Positions 60,850 to 64,000 of a stretch of 64,000 nt of DNA are shown here, piece by piece. The stretch is taken from positions 248,001 to 312,000 of the forward strand of contig NZ_JADLQO010000003.1 in the NCBI RefSeq assembly GCF_015477775.1. The letters are read 5' to 3'. Within the stretch, counting starts at the first letter, position 1. Each line of letters begins with the position of its first letter. Made by a program: the position numbers and the translations under genes. The notes below the pieces were generated by a model. That model saw nothing but the letters and a program-made list of their open reading frames with translations. It did not search any database and was not told where the DNA came from. Source of the DNA: Nocardia abscessus (GTDB lineage Bacteria > Actinomycetota > Actinomycetes > Mycobacteriales > Mycobacteriaceae).

Positions 60850-61533
60850 GTGAGTGATAGTAGGTCGGTGCAGCCCGAGGACGCTCTCGCGCTGGATCAG
60901 GTGATCGGCATGGGAACGCCGCAGAGTGTCGGCAGTTTCCGATTCTGGTTCGCCGACCAGCGCTGGGAATGGTCGGACGAGGTCGCGTCGATGCACGGCT
61001 ACGCACCGGGGACGGTGACGCCGACCACGGAGCTGCTGCTGAGGCACAAACATCCGGAGGATCGTGACGCGGTGGCCAGCGCATTGGCGCGTTCGGTCGA
61101 GGACGCGGAACCGTTCTCCAGCCGACATCGCATCATCGATACCACGGGCATCGTGCGCCACGTGATCCTGGTCGCCGATCGTTTGGCCGACGAGTCCGGT
61201 GCGGTGGTCGGCACCGCCGGGTACTACGTCGACGTCACCGAGACCCTCGAGGAGCACCGGCAGGAGACGCTCGACGGCGCCCTGCCCGAGCTCTACGCCG
61301 CCAGGGCGGTGATCGAACAGGCGAAGGGCGCGCTCATGCTGGTCTACGGCATCGGCCCCGAGCAGGCGTTCCGGGTGCTGAGCTGGCGGTCGCAGGAAAC
61401 CAACGTCAAATTGCGCACTCTGGCCGCGCGTCTGGTGGCCGATCTGCCCGGCCTCGCGGGCATCACGCCGGGTCTGCGGACCGAGTTCGATCATCTGCTG
61501 CTCACCGCCCACGAGCGCATCGACGACGTCTGA
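60850..61533 (+). CDS. PAS-ANTAR regulator
   Basis: 227 residues. An N-terminal PAS domain (FRFWFADQRWEWSDEVASMHGY, HPEDRDAVASAL) is followed by a helix and an ANTAR domain (AARAVIEQAKGALMLVYGIGPEQAFRVLSWRSQETNVKLRTLAARLV). ANTAR domains bind RNA two-hexaloop motifs and cause antitermination. The GTG start follows GATACT by six bases, which suggests a leaderless mRNA. It lies just upstream of rsbW-sigF. Confidence 0.9.
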   Translation: MSDSRSVQPEDALALDQVIGMGTPQSVGSFRFWFADQRWEWSDEVASMHGYAPGTVTPTTELLLRHKHPEDRDAVASALARSVEDAEPFSSRHRIIDTTGIVRHVILVADRLADESGAVVGTAGYYVDVTETLEEHRQETLDGALPELYAARAVIEQAKGALMLVYGIGPEQAFRVLSWRSQETNVKLRTLAARLVADLPGLAGITPGLRTEFDHLLLTAHERIDDV

Positions 61534-61538
61534 CGGGC

Positions 61539-61563
61539 GTTTCGATCCGCCTGCGGCGGGTAC
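61539..61563 (+). promoter_or_regulatory. SigF-type promoter of rsbW-sigF (autoregulatory)
   Basis: GTTT (61539-61542), 15 bases and GGGTAC (61558-61563), starting just after the stop codon of the ANTAR gene and 133 bases before the rsbW start. It is the best match in the window. Confidence 0.72.
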
Positions 61564-61618
61564 GTCCTCGACGAGGAACGGGCGGTCTTTCTGCTCCACC
61601 GTCCGCGGCGTCGGCGGT

Positions 61619-61639
61619 GTTCCGGTGGCTCACCGGAAC
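61619..61639. repeat. Perfect 9-3-9 hairpin upstream of rsbW
   Basis: GTTCCGGTG and CACCGGAAC flank GCT. It could be a terminator of the ANTAR gene, an antiterminator target, or a leader structure of the rsbW-sigF mRNA, because it lies downstream of the SigF-type promoter. Confidence 0.6.
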
Positions 61640-61696
61640 CCGCAGCGGTATCCAGGCCACAGGGCAGTGGCTGCGAGGACAAGGTGGTGATGGGCA

Positions 61697-62128
61697 ATGG
61701 GGGAGTGGACTTTCCGATCCTCTACCGAGACGACGACAGTCGGGGTACGGGTACCCGCCCGGCTGGAGCAGTTGACCATGCTGCGCGCCCTCGCGGAGAC
61801 CGTTGCCCTCATCGCCGACTTCGCCCTGGACGAGGTGACCGACATCCGGCTCGCGCTCGACGAGGTGGCCACCTCGCTGATCGTGGACGCGACCGCCGGT
61901 TCCATGATCGACTGCGAGTTCACCTACGACACCGACAAGATGTTCGTGCACGTGTCCTCGGTCGCCGCGACCGATTCGGTGGTCGGCCGAGCCGGCTTCG
62001 GCTGGCACATCGTGCGGACCTTGACCGACTCGATCGCCGCGGCTCAGGGATCCTACGACAGCGTGCTGGGTGGGTACCCGACCGTGATCGACTTCAGCTG
62101 GGTGCGGGGGGCGCCGAATGGCAGGTGA
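61697..62128 (+). CDS. rsbW: RsbW/UsfX-like anti-sigma factor
   Basis: 143 residues. HATPase_c_2-like protein: VRVPARLEQLTMLRALAETVALIADFALDEVTDIRLALDEVATSLI with a D/E-x-x-x-S/T-type N box; the C-terminal G-box region is degenerate (GRAGFGWHIV). It resembles UsfX of mycobacteria, the SigF anti-sigma. Its stop overlaps sigF by 11 bases, so the two are translated together. The start ATG has an AGGTGG-like site. Confidence 0.85.
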   Translation: MGEWTFRSSTETTTVGVRVPARLEQLTMLRALAETVALIADFALDEVTDIRLALDEVATSLIVDATAGSMIDCEFTYDTDKMFVHVSSVAATDSVVGRAGFGWHIVRTLTDSIAAAQGSYDSVLGGYPTVIDFSWVRGAPNGR

Positions 62129-62903
62129 GCCGAGGTCGCGCGGGGACACCTACGACAACATCGAGCCGCTGTTCGAGAAGATCGCCGCTCTGGACCCGGA
62201 CGATCCGCGCCGCGAGCCCATGCGTCAGGAGCTGATCGAACGCTGTCTTCCCCTGGCCGAGCACATCGCCCGCAAGTTCGCCGGGCGCGGCGAGAACTTC
62301 GACGACCTGTTGCAGGTCGCCCGCCTGGGATTGGTGCAGGCCGCCGACCGCTTCGACGTCGCGCGCGGGTCGTCGTTCCTGTCCTTCGCGGTGCCCACCA
62401 TCATGGGCGAGGTCCGGCGGCATTTCCGGGACAACACCTGGGCCGTGCGGGTGCCGCGCCGGACGAAAGAGATCCAGCTGAGCATCGGCCCCACCGTCGA
62501 AACGCTGTCACAGCGGCTGGGCCGGATGCCGCGAGCCAGGGAGATCGCGGCGGCGCTGGACGTCGATCTGGTCGAAGTGACCCAGGCTCTGATCGCGGGC
62601 AACGCCTACCAGTCGTCGTCCATCGACGCGGTCGTCGGCGCCGACGCGGAGAGCGCTCCGCAGCCGCTGCTGGACAGCCTCGGGATCGAGGAGCCCTCCT
62701 ATGACCTGGTCGAAGATGTCATGGCGGTGAAACCTCTGCTCGGGGAGCTTCCCGAGCGGGAGCGCCAAGTGCTGATCATGCGATTCTTCGAGTCGTTGAC
62801 GCAGAACCAGATCGCCGAGCGGCTCGGCGTCTCCCAGATGCATGTCTCGCGCATCCTGTCCAGAACGTTGAACTCGCTGCGCGAGCAAGCGCTGCGGGAC
62901 TGA
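62118..62903 (+). CDS. sigF: RNA polymerase sigma factor SigF/SigB family
   Basis: 261 residues. Region 2 (RCLPLAEHIARKFAGRGENFDDLLQVARLGLVQAADRFD, then FLSFAVPTIMGEVRRHFRDNTWAVRVPRRTKE), region 3 (LSQRLGRMPRAREIAAAL) and region 4 (LPERERQVLIMRFFESLTQNQIAERLGVSQMHVSRILSRTL) are all present. It is a group 3 stress sigma factor of the SigF/SigB type. Upstream is its anti-sigma gene. It converges on the Pro-rich gene with ten bases between stops. Confidence 0.95.
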   Translation: MAGEPRSRGDTYDNIEPLFEKIAALDPDDPRREPMRQELIERCLPLAEHIARKFAGRGENFDDLLQVARLGLVQAADRFDVARGSSFLSFAVPTIMGEVRRHFRDNTWAVRVPRRTKEIQLSIGPTVETLSQRLGRMPRAREIAAALDVDLVEVTQALIAGNAYQSSSIDAVVGADAESAPQPLLDSLGIEEPSYDLVEDVMAVKPLLGELPERERQVLIMRFFESLTQNQIAERLGVSQMHVSRILSRTLNSLREQALRD

Positions 62904-62913
62904 GCGTCGGGCG

Positions 62914-63204
62914 CTACACCGGGTTCGGCGGCGCCGGGTCCGGTGACGGGCCGGGCAGTCCAGGGTCCGGTGACGGGCGGCCAGGGTCCGGCGCCGGGGG
63001 CGCCGGCGACGGCCCCGGAGGTCGCGGCGCGGGGCCGGGCACCGGCGGCAGCGGATGCGGATCTGGTTCCGAAGGAACGGGATTCGGATCCGGAATGGGG
63101 TCCGGCTCGGGAATCGGCGGCACCGGATCCGGTTCGGGGATGGGCGGCACCGGGTCCGGCTCGGGTGTGGGTAGGACCGATTGCGCCGCGCTGAGGCTGG
63201 ACAT
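62914..63204 (-). CDS. Pro/Asp-rich repeat protein, function unknown
   Basis: 96 residues. A short N-terminus (SSLSAAQSVLP) leads into repeats of PEPDPVPPI type and then general Pro-rich sequence with Pro at about every second or third position. There is no signal peptide. AGGAGGAG lies five bases before the ATG, and a SigF-type promoter precedes it, so I take the gene as real although the sequence is low-complexity. Function unknown; a disordered stress protein is one possibility. Confidence 0.62.
   Translation of the reverse strand: MSSLSAAQSVLPTPEPDPVPPIPEPDPVPPIPEPDPIPDPNPVPSEPDPHPLPPVPGPAPRPPGPSPAPPAPDPGRPSPDPGLPGPSPDPAPPNPV
63085..63165. repeat. Tandem repeats in the Pro-rich gene
   Basis: About 27-base units with the core GGCACCGG(A/G)TCCGG(C/T)TCGGG repeat two to three times and encode the PEPDPVPPI units. 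Confidence 0.65.
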
Positions 63205-63278
63205 GCGAACTCCTCCTTCTGGTCGGCGATCGCCGTGCGCCGCGGCAAGATCCGCGCGTCCGGCCGATCATCGGGCGG

Positions 63279-63302
63279 TTACCCATCGATCGCCGGACGA
63301 AC
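63279..63302 (-). promoter_or_regulatory. SigF-type promoter of the Pro-rich gene
   Basis: On the minus strand GTT (63300-63302), 15 bases and GGGTAA (63279-63284), about 75 bases before the ATG. Confidence 0.6.
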
Positions 63303-63339
63303 CGGGCCGCGCCGGTGCGGTGCGCCGTTCGGCCGACCA

Positions 63340-63365
63340 GTTTGCGGATTATGTCCGACGGGTAG
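63340..63365 (+). promoter_or_regulatory. Possible SigF-type promoter of the 63413 gene
   Basis: GTTT (63340-63343), 16 bases and GGGTAG (63360-63365), 47 bases before the ATG. Slightly longer spacing than the others. Confidence 0.45.
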
Positions 63366-63412
63366 TCAGACAGGAGCCGGAGAACAGATGCCGATGGCTC
63401 GAGGAGCTCGTC

Positions 63413-63757
63413 ATGACCGACCAGCGCCGACCACGCACCCGGAATCCGCGGTTCGGGCCGGGTGGTTCAGCGCCGACCCAGGCCGAGGGGATTTCCGTCA
63501 CCAGGAATCACGACGTGATCCGTCGCTGGGCCGAACAGCGTGGCGCCCGGCCCGCGACCGTGCCGGGCAGCGAGTACAACGGACGGCTCGGGGTCCTGCG
63601 CTTCGACTTCCCGGGGTACGGGGGTGCGGTACTGCGCCGGGTGGGATGGGACGAATGGTTCGCCACGTTCGACGACAGGAAGCTGCGTTTCTGGTACCAG
63701 GAACCGAGCTCCGACCGTCCGCCGAGCAACTTCAACCGCTTGGAGCCGCCGCGATAG
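63413..63757 (+). CDS. Small conserved-looking protein, function unknown
   Basis: 114 residues from the ATG at 63413 with GAGGAG seven bases upstream. The sequence includes HDVIRRWAEQRGARPATVPG, LGVLRFDFPGYGG and LRRVGWDEWFATFDDRKLRFWYQE, a pattern seen in small proteins of unknown function in actinobacteria. It has no signal peptide or membrane segment. It may be controlled by SigF. Confidence 0.75.
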   Translation: MTDQRRPRTRNPRFGPGGSAPTQAEGISVTRNHDVIRRWAEQRGARPATVPGSEYNGRLGVLRFDFPGYGGAVLRRVGWDEWFATFDDRKLRFWYQEPSSDRPPSNFNRLEPPR

Positions 63758-64000
63758 CCGGTGGACCGCTGGAACGGGCGTGAGACCGGTCACCGTCGCG
63801 CCTCCGCGACCGGAACAGGCGAAGTATGTGACGCAGGGCACGATTTCGACGTGAGCTTTCGCTATCGGGCCCGTGGTCGATGCGGGCGCAGGGGTATTCG
63901 GCTTCGCGATCGAAAACCTTTGCTGCCCAGCTAATTTCATGAATCGTTGCACCCTTGGCAGGCTACGGTGTCGCAGGGATTGTGGGTGGGGCCGGTCCCC

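Noticed and set aside
63085..63165. Regular repeats that could suggest a CRISPR array
   Set aside because: Units are adjacent without unique spacers and stay in frame of a Pro-rich coding sequence.
1..64000. tRNA, rRNA, insertion sequence, integrase or prophage genes
   Set aside because: Looked for cloverleaf-like stretches and transposase or integrase motifs; none was convincing.

Overview
The window is high-GC DNA (roughly two thirds G+C by eye) from a mycolic-acid actinomycete, most likely Nocardia or a close relative. The evidence is a YrbE/Mce lipid-import operon, an SDR of the mycofactocin-coupled type, F420/luciferase-like oxidoreductases, a single-chain acyl-CoA carboxylase, a UsfY-like protein and an RsbW/SigF pair. 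The genus is inferred. I saw no tRNA, rRNA, CRISPR array, prophage or insertion sequence.

Layout. 1-9046: an mce operon, yrbE (5' end cut off)-yrbE-mceA-B-C-D-E-F-mam, mostly joined by 4-base stop/start overlaps. 9157-16245: lipid or steroid-type catabolism (P450, SDR, LLM flavoprotein, acyl-CoA thioesterases, DapB-like dehydrogenase, DUF35 protein), with palindromic operators in the promoters; the motif ATTCTC-N6-GAGAAT occurs at two of them. 16246-18476: a LuxR relic, a second LLM gene behind a perfect palindrome, and a cold-shock protein. 18672-23782: an hsp20/MerR (HspR-like) divergent pair, an RsbW-like kinase, and a response regulator / CHASE3 histidine kinase / regulator-PP2C operon. 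24248-35417: MaoC dehydratase, catalase, phosphoribosyltransferase and membrane protein, MmyB-type regulator, zinc-ribbon protein, FabG, acyl-CoA dehydrogenase and HAD phosphatase. 35609-43591: Lrp-type regulator, VOC protein, amino-acid permease, SsuD-like monooxygenase, EthA-like Baeyer-Villiger monooxygenase, a frameshifted secreted-protein pseudogene and a TetR regulator. 43638-54133: acyl-CoA carboxylase, pentapeptide protein, AraC regulator, PP2C, SDR, P-loop kinase, FAD/Rieske oxidoreductase and a family 9 glycosyltransferase.

54361-63757 looks like a general-stress island around sigF. It holds two lipoproteins, a UsfY-like protein, an Hrp1-like CBS protein, a nucleotidyltransferase/BON/phosphoesterase cassette, ChaB, a DUF6328-like protein, a family 4 glycosyltransferase, a STAS protein, a PAS-ANTAR protein, rsbW-sigF, a Pro-rich protein and a small unknown protein. 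I find seven promoter-like matches to the SigF/SigB pattern GTT(T)-N~15-GGGTA. One precedes rsbW-sigF and two form a back-to-back pair. The inferred model is that RsbW holds SigF, STAS and PP2C-type proteins release it, and SigF then transcribes the island and itself.
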